Of a stretch of 15,644 nt of DNA, positions 6,285 through 12,665 are shown in pieces. The notes under the pieces are model-generated. The model was given only the letters and a program-made list of their open reading frames with translations, was not told the DNA's origin and ran no database searches. A program made the position numbers and the translations under genes. The stretch spans positions 1-15,644 of the forward strand of contig JAISBR010000069.1 in assembly GCA_031266095.1 (NCBI GenBank). The letters are read 5' to 3'. This DNA comes from Treponema sp. Lineage in GTDB: Bacteria > Spirochaetota > Spirochaetia > Treponematales > Breznakiellaceae. Each line of letters begins with the position of its first letter. Within the stretch, counting starts at the first letter, position 1.

Positions 6285-7847
6285 ATGAAAATCATGAAAC
6301 GGTTTGCGTCCCTTGCGGCGCTCTTCCTGCTGATTCCCTTTTGTCTTCTTGCCCGCCCCATGTCGGAAGCGGGCAAGACTTATGAGCTGACGCTGCTCCA
6401 TACCAATGATCATCATGGCTCGGTGCTGCCCAACGGCGGCCGGGGAGGCCTTGCGGAACGGGCCGCTTTTATCAAGTCCGTCAGGGCCGCCAATGCCAAT
6501 GTGCTGCTCATCGACGCCGGTGATATAAATACCGGCCCGGCTCTTTCCAATATGTTTGCCGCGGAACCGGATTTTCTCGCGTATAACCTCATAGGCTACG
6601 ATGTGGCAACCTTCGGGAACCATGAATTTGACGGCAGCCAGGCGAAACTTGAGCGGCAGTTATCCCTGATACATTTTCCCTTTGTCTCTTCCAATATTAA
6701 AACGGTGGACGGTACATTCCTGGGGGGGCATCAGTACCTGGTAAAAAACTATGAGGGTTTTCGGGTGGGGATTTTCGGTATTACCACTCTCCGGACCCTG
6801 GTTACCGCCAGCCCCGACAAGAGCCTCACCTTTATCCCTGAAATCAAGGCGGCCCTGGATGTGGTAGATATTCTGCGAAACAGGGAAAAAGTTGATGTGG
6901 TGATCGGCATCACCCATATCGGGGATGTACCGGAGAGTGATGTCCATGTTACGTCTCCGCTGCTGGCCGCCTCGGTACCGGGAATTGATATTATCGTAGA
7001 CGGTCATTCTCATAGCTTCTTCGAAGCGCCCAGGAAAGTAGGCGATACTTTTATTGTCAGTTCCAACGAATGGGGCAAGTATGTGGGGGAAGGAAAACTT
7101 TCAATAACGAATGGGAAGCTCGCCCGTTTTGACTGGAGACCGGTGGAGATCAACAATGCGGATCAACAGATCTTCGCGCCGGACCCGGCGGTTACCGCCC
7201 TGCTTGCGCCGTATATTGAGAAAGCCAACGCCAGCCTCAAGGAGGTGGTGGGAGAAGCCTCCGATACCTTTATCTTCGGCAACCGGCTTACCCGCTACGG
7301 TGAGACCGCCCTGGGGAACATGATCACCGACGCCAATGTCTGGTACTTTAAAACTGTTGCCAATCAGAACATCGACTTTGCCTTCCACAACGGCGGCAAT
7401 ATGCGGGCTGAACTGCCTAAAGGTCCTCTTACCAGGGATCAGATCCTCACGGTCCTGCCTTTCGAGAACTACCTTTTTATTGTCTCCCTCAAGGGATCGC
7501 AGATACTCGATCTTTTCAACTATATCGCTGTTATTCCCCAAGGCAACGGCGGTTTCCCCCAGTTCTCCAAAGAAGTCCGTTATACCATTGATGTCGCTAA
7601 TCAGGAGATCCGTGATCTTACCATCGGCGGCCTGCCTGTAGACCCCAACAAGACATACCGCTTCTGTACTAACGATTACCTCTTGGGCGGCGGCGACGGC
7701 TACACGGTACTGACCCGGTCTCAGGACCCTTTCAACACATCGCTCTTGCTCTCTTATGTGGTAATTGAATATATCCACTCCCAGAATGGAGTGATTACAC
7801 CTTACACCGACGGCCGGATGCAGGTAATTGGCGGGGCAACGCCCTAA
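6285..7847 (+). CDS. Secreted 5'-nucleotidase / metallophosphatase, UshA family
   Basis: This 520-residue enzyme should hydrolyse extracellular nucleotides (5'-nucleotidase or 2',3'-cyclic phosphodiesterase activity) in the periplasm. AAGGAGG lies just upstream of ATG 6285, and residues 1-23 form a signal peptide (KRFASLAALFLLIPFCLLA). The N-terminal metallophosphatase domain shows the di-metal motifs: LHTNDHHG at 38-45 (Asp42, His44), DAGD at 77-80, GNHEFD at 111-116, ITHIG with His211, and GHSH at 240-243. The C-terminal nucleotidase domain shows GNMITDA at 344-350, NGGNMRAELPKG at 369-380 and GGGDGY at 468-473, which form the substrate pocket in this family. Length is as expected for a two-domain UshA-like protein. 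There is no lipobox. It probably supplies nucleosides and phosphate. The exact substrate is not determinable from sequence. Confidence 0.93.
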   Translation: MKIMKRFASLAALFLLIPFCLLARPMSEAGKTYELTLLHTNDHHGSVLPNGGRGGLAERAAFIKSVRAANANVLLIDAGDINTGPALSNMFAAEPDFLAYNLIGYDVATFGNHEFDGSQAKLERQLSLIHFPFVSSNIKTVDGTFLGGHQYLVKNYEGFRVGIFGITTLRTLVTASPDKSLTFIPEIKAALDVVDILRNREKVDVVIGITHIGDVPESDVHVTSPLLAASVPGIDIIVDGHSHSFFEAPRKVGDTFIVSSNEWGKYVGEGKLSITNGKLARFDWRPVEINNADQQIFAPDPAVTALLAPYIEKANASLKEVVGEASDTFIFGNRLTRYGETALGNMITDANVWYFKTVANQNIDFAFHNGGNMRAELPKGPLTRDQILTVLPFENYLFIVSLKGSQILDLFNYIAVIPQGNGGFPQFSKEVRYTIDVANQEIRDLTIGGLPVDPNKTYRFCTNDYLLGGGDGYTVLTRSQDPFNTSLLLSYVVIEYIHSQNGVITPYTDGRMQVIGGATP

Positions 7848-7860
7848 AAAACGACGCTCT

Positions 7861-7900
7861 GCCGGGCAGGATTGAACTTCCGGCCCGGCGGGAAAATTTT
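7861..7900 (+). terminator. Possible terminator after the nucleotidase gene
   Basis: GCCGGG (7861-7866) pairs with CCCGGC (7884-7889), with a little extra pairing in the loop, and the stem is followed by GGGAAAATTTT. It starts 14 bases after the nucleotidase stop. The T-run is short and separated from the stem by several bases, so it is a candidate only. Confidence 0.4.
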
Positions 7901-7909
7901 GTGTTGGAG

Positions 7910-7946
7910 GAGACGATTTCGAAATATCAGCTTTTGAAATCGTCTC
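7910..7946 (+). promoter_or_regulatory. 15-bp leader hairpin upstream of the outer-membrane protein gene
   Basis: GAGACGATTTCGAAA (7910-7924) pairs with TTTTGAAATCGTCTC (7932-7946) over 15 bp with one G-U and a 7-base loop. It ends 29 bases before the ribosome site (7976-7980) of the barrel protein gene. No T-run follows, so mRNA stabilisation, an RNA-binding site or processing is more likely than termination. Function is inferred only from position. Confidence 0.55.
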
Positions 7947-7987
7947 AGATGTCTCAATGTAAGGATGAAATCTATGGAGGTACTATT

Positions 7988-8701
7988 ATGAGAAAAGGTA
8001 TTCCGGCTTTGGTTCTTATTGCGGTTATCGCGGGATCTGTTTTTGCGCAGACAGCTTCGCCAAAGAACACTATTGTTGTTGACGTTGGTCCGACAATTAT
8101 CGGCCTTGGACTAGGAGGCGCTCTCGGCGCGGTGGATGGCCTGAGCGCTTCCACTGGTTTTGGTATCGCCGCCCAGTACGAGCGGCAGCTGTTGGAAAAG
8201 TTTTCCGTGGCGGGCAGGTTTGCCTATCTTGGAATTGGGGCCTCGTATGATGTTGTATCAATAGATATGAAATCGTATTCAATTGAGGGCCATGCGCGGT
8301 TTTATCCCTTTAGCGGCGCTTTTTTCCTTGACGGTATGCTTGGTTTCGCTAATTTCGCCCTGACCGGAGGAGGGAGCGCCGAAGGCGTCAGTGCAAGTAT
8401 AAGTACAAATATGAATTATTTTAAACTGGGCGGAAAACTGGGCTGGAGAATTGATTTTGGAAGACCGGGCGGATTTATATTTGAACCCGCCTTTGGCTAT
8501 TCCGTAGGGCTTGGTGACAAGAGCAGTGTCAAAGTGTCTGCAGGGGGGGATGATATACCTCAACAATATCAAGATATGGTGGATGAAATGGCCAATGACT
8601 ATATCGGCGGTTCTGGTCTGGATGCCATGATCGATATGGTTGCCGATTACATATTTGTAGGCGGCCCAAGAATGACGCTTGGTTTTGGCTGGGCATTCTA
8701 A
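7988..8701 (+). CDS. Small outer-membrane beta-barrel protein
   Basis: This is a 237-residue exported protein. I start it at ATG 7988 because GGAGG lies 7 bases upstream and the signal peptide MRKGIPALVLIAVIAGSVFA then begins at residue 1, with cleavage after FA. An in-frame ATG at 7901 lies inside the leader hairpin region and has no ribosome site. The mature part alternates aromatic and small residues in Gly-rich strands (for example FSVAGRFAYLGIGASYDV and MNYFKLGGKLGWRIDFG). It ends MTLGFGWAF, and a terminal Phe after alternating hydrophobics is the usual signal for outer-membrane barrel assembly. It resembles the general OMP beta-barrel group of spirochetes. No specific transport or adhesion role can be assigned. 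It is preceded by a strong leader hairpin and followed by a terminator-like hairpin, so it is probably monocistronic or has its own regulated transcript. Confidence 0.82.
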   Translation: MRKGIPALVLIAVIAGSVFAQTASPKNTIVVDVGPTIIGLGLGGALGAVDGLSASTGFGIAAQYERQLLEKFSVAGRFAYLGIGASYDVVSIDMKSYSIEGHARFYPFSGAFFLDGMLGFANFALTGGGSAEGVSASISTNMNYFKLGGKLGWRIDFGRPGGFIFEPAFGYSVGLGDKSSVKVSAGGDDIPQQYQDMVDEMANDYIGGSGLDAMIDMVADYIFVGGPRMTLGFGWAF

Positions 8702-8706
8702 AACAG

Positions 8707-8740
8707 GAAGAGACGGCGGGGAGCTTCCCGTTGTTTCTTC
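8707..8740 (+). terminator. Hairpin after the outer-membrane protein gene
   Basis: GAAGAGAC (8707-8714) pairs with GTTTCTTC (8733-8740) over 8 bp with one G-U, and a CGGG/CCCG stem lies inside. It begins 5 bases after the stop. The T-rich 3' arm gives a plausible intrinsic terminator, although a classical run of T is absent. Confidence 0.55.
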
Positions 8741-8790
8741 AATTCCTGCCAATACCTTAGTTTGATTTTTGTGGGGCGTGATTTGCTCAC

Positions 8791-8819
8791 TTGACTATTT
8801 TTTACAATTTCAGTAAATT
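8791..8819 (+). promoter_or_regulatory. Sigma70-type promoter of tRNA-Asp
   Basis: TTGACT (8791-8796, one mismatch to consensus) and TAAATT (8814-8819) are separated by exactly 17 bases. The -10 box ends 11 bases before the mature tRNA 5' end at 8831, which gives a very short 5' leader, as is common for tRNA genes. Confidence 0.75.
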
Positions 8820-8830
8820 AGATTGATATT

Positions 8831-8905
8831 GGGGGCGTAGTGAAGCTGGTTTATCACGCTGGCCTGTCAAGCCGGAGATCGCGGGTTCAAGCCCCGTCGC
8901 TCCCG
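8831..8905 (+). tRNA. tRNA-Asp (anticodon GUC)
   Basis: The cloverleaf is complete. The acceptor stem GGGGGCG (8831-8837) pairs with CGCTCCC (8898-8904), with discriminator G at 8905. The D stem is GTGA/TCAC (8840-8857). The anticodon stem CTGGC/GCCGG encloses the loop CTGTCAA, with anticodon GTC at 8866-8868. The T arm is GCGGG-TTCAAGC-CCCGT (8881-8897). It is 75 bases long. No 3' CCA is encoded, so it is added enzymatically. It stands alone between the outer-membrane protein gene and a repeat-rich gap. Confidence 0.97.
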
Positions 8906-8999
8906 TTTCGAAAGTCTTGAGTTTTCATGCGCGGTTTTCTGCAACACTTCGAGACTGAAACCCAGCCGACGGATGGATTTTTGTGAGGTGCGGCGGCGA
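8906..8999. other. Sequence 3' of tRNA-Asp, imperfect stem
   Basis: Just after the tRNA, GTTTC (8905-8909) and AGTCT can pair with AGACT and GAAAC further on, giving an imperfect stem around a segment with ATGCGCGG and CTGCAACA. The latter resembles the right end of the family A element at 14343-14360. There is no T-run. No gene is recognised, and short open frames on both strands here look like chance. Confidence 0.3.
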
Positions 9000-9068
9000 C
9001 AGGAGCCTGTTGTACTTGCAGGTTTTGCGCCGCTTTGTGCCGTAAAAACCACGATAAATGGGCTCCTG
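9000..9068 (+). repeat. Palindromic element, family A copy 2 (short, 69 nt)
   Basis: CAGGAGCC (9000-9007) pairs perfectly with GGCTCCTG (9061-9068). Inside is the hairpin 9021-9050, a variant of the conserved family A hairpin. Compared with 5889-5918 and 14251-14280 it has base changes in both arms (TGCG/CGCA becomes GCG/CGT, CAC/GTG becomes CGC/GTG) that leave the stem largely paired. The left end GGAGCCTG and the ACCACGAT after the hairpin match copy 1. The right half with the ribosome-site motif is missing. Confidence 0.65.
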
Positions 9069-9231
9069 GTGTTATGTCTTATACAGGCAACATAAATCAC
9101 GTTAAATCATCCTTCATGTACCCTCTGTTATGCCTTGAATACGCTGTTTCATTACATTACAAGAAACTGGTCACGGCCCTGTTTACAGACCCGGTAAAAA
9201 TGACTACCATATGGGTTAGATAATTATGGAG

Positions 9232-9261
9232 GTTTTCCCAAAGCTTCAGTTTTGGGAAAAC
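9232..9261. repeat. Perfect 11-bp hairpin with CTTCAG loop
   Basis: GTTTTCCCAAA (9232-9242) pairs with TTTGGGAAAAC (9251-9261). The loop contains CTTCAG, the reverse complement of CTGAAG in the loop of the hairpin at 364-394. The right flank CAGCC is also shared. Another degenerate relative with ACTTCAGTTTT is at about 6139-6150. Confidence 0.65.
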
Positions 9262-9274
9262 AGCCTTAAATTCC

Positions 9275-9401
9275 GCGGTTTTGCCGGACCTTCGGTTCGC
9301 AGGCTGGGAGCCTGAAAAACCGCTGGGGGCCAAGGCCCCAAGCCTGTCCCAAAAACATGTGCGGGAGCGCATAGTCAATTAGCTTTGGGACAGGCTCTAT
9401 A
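9275..9401 (-). repeat. Compound cloverleaf repeat, family B copy 3 (inverted)
   Basis: Two units are adjacent. GCGGTTTT/AAAACCGC (9275-9323) encloses an ACC-TTC-GGT hairpin and CAGGCT/AGCCTG (9300-9314). Then GGGGCC/GGCCCC (9326-9339) is followed by a perfect 13-bp stem AGCCTGTCCCAAA/TTTGGGACAGGCT (9341-9396) enclosing ATGTGC/GCGCAT (9357-9372). GCGCATAGTCAATTAG (9367-9382) is the exact reverse complement of 258-273, so this copy is inverted relative to 235-349. The right edge (9384-9401) recurs at 3377-3394. Confidence 0.7.
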
Positions 9402-9414
9402 GTGAGGATATAGT
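9385..9414 (+). promoter_or_regulatory. Candidate promoter at repeat edge, upstream of SPOR-domain gene
   Basis: TTGGGA (9385-9390) and TATAGT (9409-9414) are 18 bases apart. The -35 box lies in the 3' arm of the family B repeat and the -10 box just outside it. Transcription would start near 9421, only a few bases before ATG 9427, giving a nearly leaderless message. That agrees with the lack of a ribosome site close to this ATG. It would drive the SPOR-glgX-MBL-HAD cluster. Confidence 0.4.
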
Positions 9415-9426
9415 TCGAAAATTAAA

Positions 9427-10485
9427 ATGCGCCGTTTTTTTATACTTTTATACTTAACTGTTTTTTCCGTTTTCTGCTTTTCCCAGCAGAACAGTCCCTT
9501 AAAAATTATCGGTACTATTCCCGATAAAAACAGCGCCGCGTTATATCAGATACAGGTAGGGGCATTCAAAATTATACAGAACGCGGAAATCGCGTCCCGC
9601 CGGTTGCGGTCGGCGAATTTTAATCCGGCCCAGGAAACATATCGTGATTTTACCCGGGTGATGATAACGGGGATTGCCGCCCCGGAAATAGCGGCTTGTC
9701 TGGAAAAAATCAGGGCGATGGGCTTTAGAGAAGTGATTATCCGGCAGGATCCGGAAAGGCGCGTTACTGCTGAAAAGCGGGAAACCGTTGGGCCGGAACG
9801 CGCTTATCCTCAACAGGAAGCAGTTGTTCAGGAAGATCCGGGAAAGCGCGTCATCACTGAAAAATGGCAGATTACTACGCCGGGAAGTCCGTATTCCTCA
9901 TTTGAATTTAATCAGGATAAAAACTATATTGTCATCGAAAGTCAAAGCTATGATTTTGGAGCATTGGATCCGGTTATTCATTTTGGCGAATATACTATGC
10001 CGGACGGGGATACTGTTGAGCTGGCTGCTCTGGGGGTATTAAAAATTAATACCGATACCGATTCCACTGTTGGTTTTTCTTTTACCGCGATTGATGAGCC
10101 GGGTAAGCAGACGGCCTTTGAGGCGGTAAAAGCGGAATCGATGCCTGAAACCCCTGAAACAATGCTGCTCTGTAAAACATGGAATTTAACAGAAAGCGCG
10201 GATAATGGCGATTTAAATAAAATCGTTCTTTTTTCCAGGACCGGCACCTATTTAGTTGTTGAACCGGATGGGTATCCATGGTTGTCGCAATGGAGATGGT
10301 ATGGTGAAAACCGTGATGAAATTGAATATTCCCCTGATAATTGGAGGCACTACGGAAGGGCAAAAATAGTAAATCTGGATGAAAAATCGCTCGTCCTTGA
10401 TACTCCGGGGTACTATGACAGTGTTGAGGGCTATTCTTCGGCCGACGCCGGCTATATCTATGAACTGGTGCCCAGGAGCGAGTAA
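9427..10485 (+). CDS. Exported SPOR-domain protein with duplicated C-terminal beta domain
   Basis: This 352-residue protein is predicted to be exported: MRRFFILLYLTVFSVFCFSQ is a signal peptide. Residues 38-106 look like a SPOR domain (YQIQVGAFKIIQNAEIASRR, then VMITGIAAPEIAACLEKIRAMGF), a fold that usually binds denuded peptidoglycan glycan strands. A linker holds a tandem duplication: DPERRVTAEK at about 108-117 and DPGKRVITEK at about 137-146, also similar at DNA level. The remainder appears to be two related lipocalin-like units, each opening with K-x-W-x-[IL]-T and a strand of pattern F-x5-Y-[IL]-V-[IV]-E (near 146-171 and 250-279). No ribosome site is evident at the start. It is 20 bases upstream of glgX and so probably co-transcribed with it. 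SPOR assignment is fairly firm. The beta-domain reading is inference. Confidence 0.8.
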   Translation: MRRFFILLYLTVFSVFCFSQQNSPLKIIGTIPDKNSAALYQIQVGAFKIIQNAEIASRRLRSANFNPAQETYRDFTRVMITGIAAPEIAACLEKIRAMGFREVIIRQDPERRVTAEKRETVGPERAYPQQEAVVQEDPGKRVITEKWQITTPGSPYSSFEFNQDKNYIVIESQSYDFGALDPVIHFGEYTMPDGDTVELAALGVLKINTDTDSTVGFSFTAIDEPGKQTAFEAVKAESMPETPETMLLCKTWNLTESADNGDLNKIVLFSRTGTYLVVEPDGYPWLSQWRWYGENRDEIEYSPDNWRHYGRAKIVNLDEKSLVLDTPGYYDSVEGYSSADAGYIYELVPRSE

Positions 10486-10505
10486 GGTTTGAAAGGACCC
10501 GTGAT

Positions 10506-12665
10506 ATGAGTTTTGGCGATCTGGTGGTTGACAGGGGGAAAGCTCTGCCCCTGGGGGCGTCATTGTCCGAAGGGGGGGTAAATTTCTCCCTTTTTTCCCG
10601 CCACGCCACTTCGGTGACCCTCATCTTGTTTGAGAGTTCCGTGCCGGACAGTCCCTGGGTTGAAATTCCGCTGGATAAGCGCGGAAATCAGACCGGCGAT
10701 ATCTGGCATTGTCTTGTCCGGAACATTAAGGCGGGCTCTTCTTACCTCTACCGGGTGGAGGGCCCCTATATCCCTGAAAAAGGGCTGCGCTTCAACCCTA
10801 ATAAAACCCTGCTGGACCCCTACGCCAAGGCCTTGACCGATTTAAGCAAGTGGGATTTTTGCAAGAATATGGGCTTTGATTCCAGCGAGTCGGCGGGTGA
10901 TCTTTCCTATTCCTATACCGATGATATTGTCGATCAGCCCCGCTGTATTGTCATTGATGACGATGATTTTGACTGGCAGGACGACGTGCCCCTCAATTAT
11001 CCCCTGCGCTTCAGCGTGCTCTACGAGACACATGTGAAGGGACTTACCGCCCATCCTGATTCCGGGGTGCAGCATCCGGGAACCTATCAGGGGGTAATCG
11101 AAAAGATCCCCTTTTTCAAGGATCTCGGGGTAACAAGCCTTGAATTCCTCCCTATTCAGGAATTCAATGAGCGTGAATTCATCCGGTCGCATCCCCGGAC
11201 CGGTGAAATTTTGACCAACTACTGGGGTTACTCGACCGCGGCGTTTTTCGCGCCCAAAGGTTCCTACGCCGCGGACCGGAAGCCCGGCGGACAGGTGAGG
11301 GAATTCAAGACGATGGTTCGGGAACTGCACAAGGCGGGGCTCGAAGTAATCCTGGACATCGTGTTTAACCACACCGCCGAGGGCAACGAGCGGGGGCCGA
11401 CCTTTTCATTCCGGGGCCTGGACAATCCTGTCTATTACATATTGAACGAAAACAAGCGTTACTATCAAAATCATTCCGGCTGCGGCAACACGGTGAACTG
11501 TAACAATCCGGTTGTCCGTACTTTCATTATGGACTGTCTGCGCTACTGGGTGAATGAGATGCATGTGGATGGTTTCCGCTTTGACCTGGGTTCTATCCTG
11601 GGGCGGAATCAGTACGGGCAGCTTATGGAGAACCCGCCGGTACTGGAACAGATCGCCGAAGATCCGATACTAAGCGATACCAAGATCATCGCCGAGGCAT
11701 GGGATGCGGGCGGGGCCTATCAGGTGGGCTGGTTCCCCGGCGGCCGTTGGGCGGAATGGAACGACCGCTACCGGGATGATATTCGCAAGTACTGGCGTGG
11801 AGACCCCAAAGAAACGAGGCATCTGGCTACCCGGCTTTCGGGCAGTTCCGACCTGTACCTCCGGGACGGACGTAAGCCCTTTCACTCGATCAACTTTATC
11901 ACCAGCCACGACGGTTTCACTATGAAAGACCTGGTCTCGTATAACAACAAGCACAACGAGGAAAACGGCGAGGAAAACCGGGACGGAGGCAGCAACAATT
12001 ACAGTTATAATTACGGCTGCGAAGGTCCTACTATCGATCCGATACTGGAAGGCATCCGAAACCGGCAGCTCAAGAATTTTTTCGCGACCCTGATGGTTTC
12101 CCTCGGTACCCCTATGATCCTGGGCGGAGATGAACTGACCCGGACACAGCTGGGTAACAACAACGCCTATTGCCAGGATAACGAAATCTCCTGGTACGAC
12201 TGGTCCCTGCTGAAACAAAACCGGAATCTGTACCGCTTTGTCAAAGAGATGATCGCCTTTCGGCGGCGGCATCCGGCCTTTATGCGCCCCGAGTTTTACA
12301 CCGGCAGGGACGGTAACTACAACGCCATTCCCGACATTAGTTGGTTTACTGAAAAGGGGATTATTCCGGACTGGGACAAGATCGGCTGCTGCCTTGCCCT
12401 GCGGCTGGACGGCAGCAAGGCGGATATCCTGGCGGATAAAGACGACAACGATTTTTTCATCATGCTTAACGCTGATCTTGACCCGGTGGTCTTCAATATC
12501 GCGGAGGCTCCGAATGAAAAAATATGGCTGCGGGCGGTGGATACCAGTCTCAACTCCCCGGATGATGTTCTTTCCCCCGGGAGTGAAAAGATCCTGTCTT
12601 CCCAGACTAGATATACGGTCAAAGCCCGTAGTATGGTTATATTAATCTCCAAGGAGTCGATATGA
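10506..12665 (+). CDS. glgX: Glycogen debranching enzyme GlgX (isoamylase-type, GH13)
   Basis: This 719-residue cytoplasmic enzyme hydrolyses alpha-1,6 branches of glycogen or limit dextrin. The N-terminal carbohydrate-binding module covers about residues 10-110 (GKALPLGASLSEGGVNFSLF, LLDPYAKAL). The catalytic barrel follows with all GH13 regions: LDIVFNH at 283-289, DGFRFD with nucleophile Asp360, IIAEAWD with acid/base Glu397, and FITSHDG with Asp469. GWFPGGRWAEWNDRYRDDIRKYWRG and VSYNNKHNEENGEENRDG are typical of the GlgX/TreX group. The latter, plus full length, argues against a pullulanase or branching enzyme. AAAGGA lies 8 bases upstream of the ATG. The stop overlaps the start of the next gene (ATGA), and the next gene's ribosome site is inside this gene's last codons. 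Confidence 0.95.
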   Translation: MSFGDLVVDRGKALPLGASLSEGGVNFSLFSRHATSVTLILFESSVPDSPWVEIPLDKRGNQTGDIWHCLVRNIKAGSSYLYRVEGPYIPEKGLRFNPNKTLLDPYAKALTDLSKWDFCKNMGFDSSESAGDLSYSYTDDIVDQPRCIVIDDDDFDWQDDVPLNYPLRFSVLYETHVKGLTAHPDSGVQHPGTYQGVIEKIPFFKDLGVTSLEFLPIQEFNEREFIRSHPRTGEILTNYWGYSTAAFFAPKGSYAADRKPGGQVREFKTMVRELHKAGLEVILDIVFNHTAEGNERGPTFSFRGLDNPVYYILNENKRYYQNHSGCGNTVNCNNPVVRTFIMDCLRYWVNEMHVDGFRFDLGSILGRNQYGQLMENPPVLEQIAEDPILSDTKIIAEAWDAGGAYQVGWFPGGRWAEWNDRYRDDIRKYWRGDPKETRHLATRLSGSSDLYLRDGRKPFHSINFITSHDGFTMKDLVSYNNKHNEENGEENRDGGSNNYSYNYGCEGPTIDPILEGIRNRQLKNFFATLMVSLGTPMILGGDELTRTQLGNNNAYCQDNEISWYDWSLLKQNRNLYRFVKEMIAFRRRHPAFMRPEFYTGRDGNYNAIPDISWFTEKGIIPDWDKIGCCLALRLDGSKADILADKDDNDFFIMLNADLDPVVFNIAEAPNEKIWLRAVDTSLNSPDDVLSPGSEKILSSQTRYTVKARSMVILISKESI

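Noticed and set aside
5841..6385. Several plus-strand frames of 70-97 codons in the gap between the ABC operon and the nucleotidase
   Set aside because: They cover repeat elements and a terminator stem, and one overlaps the start of the nucleotidase. No conserved protein sequence is apparent.
7101..7778. Minus-strand open frame of 225 codons
   Set aside because: It lies wholly opposite the conserved C-terminal domain of the UshA-type nucleotidase and has no ribosome site or known motif.
7872..7900. Promoter TTGAAC-17-AATTTT upstream of the outer-membrane protein gene
   Set aside because: The -10 is poor and the segment overlaps a GC-rich hairpin more easily read as a terminator. I do not consider it supported.
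11670..12272. Minus-strand open frame of 200 codons
   Set aside because: It lies opposite the catalytic core of GlgX. The composition is typical of antisense shadow frames.
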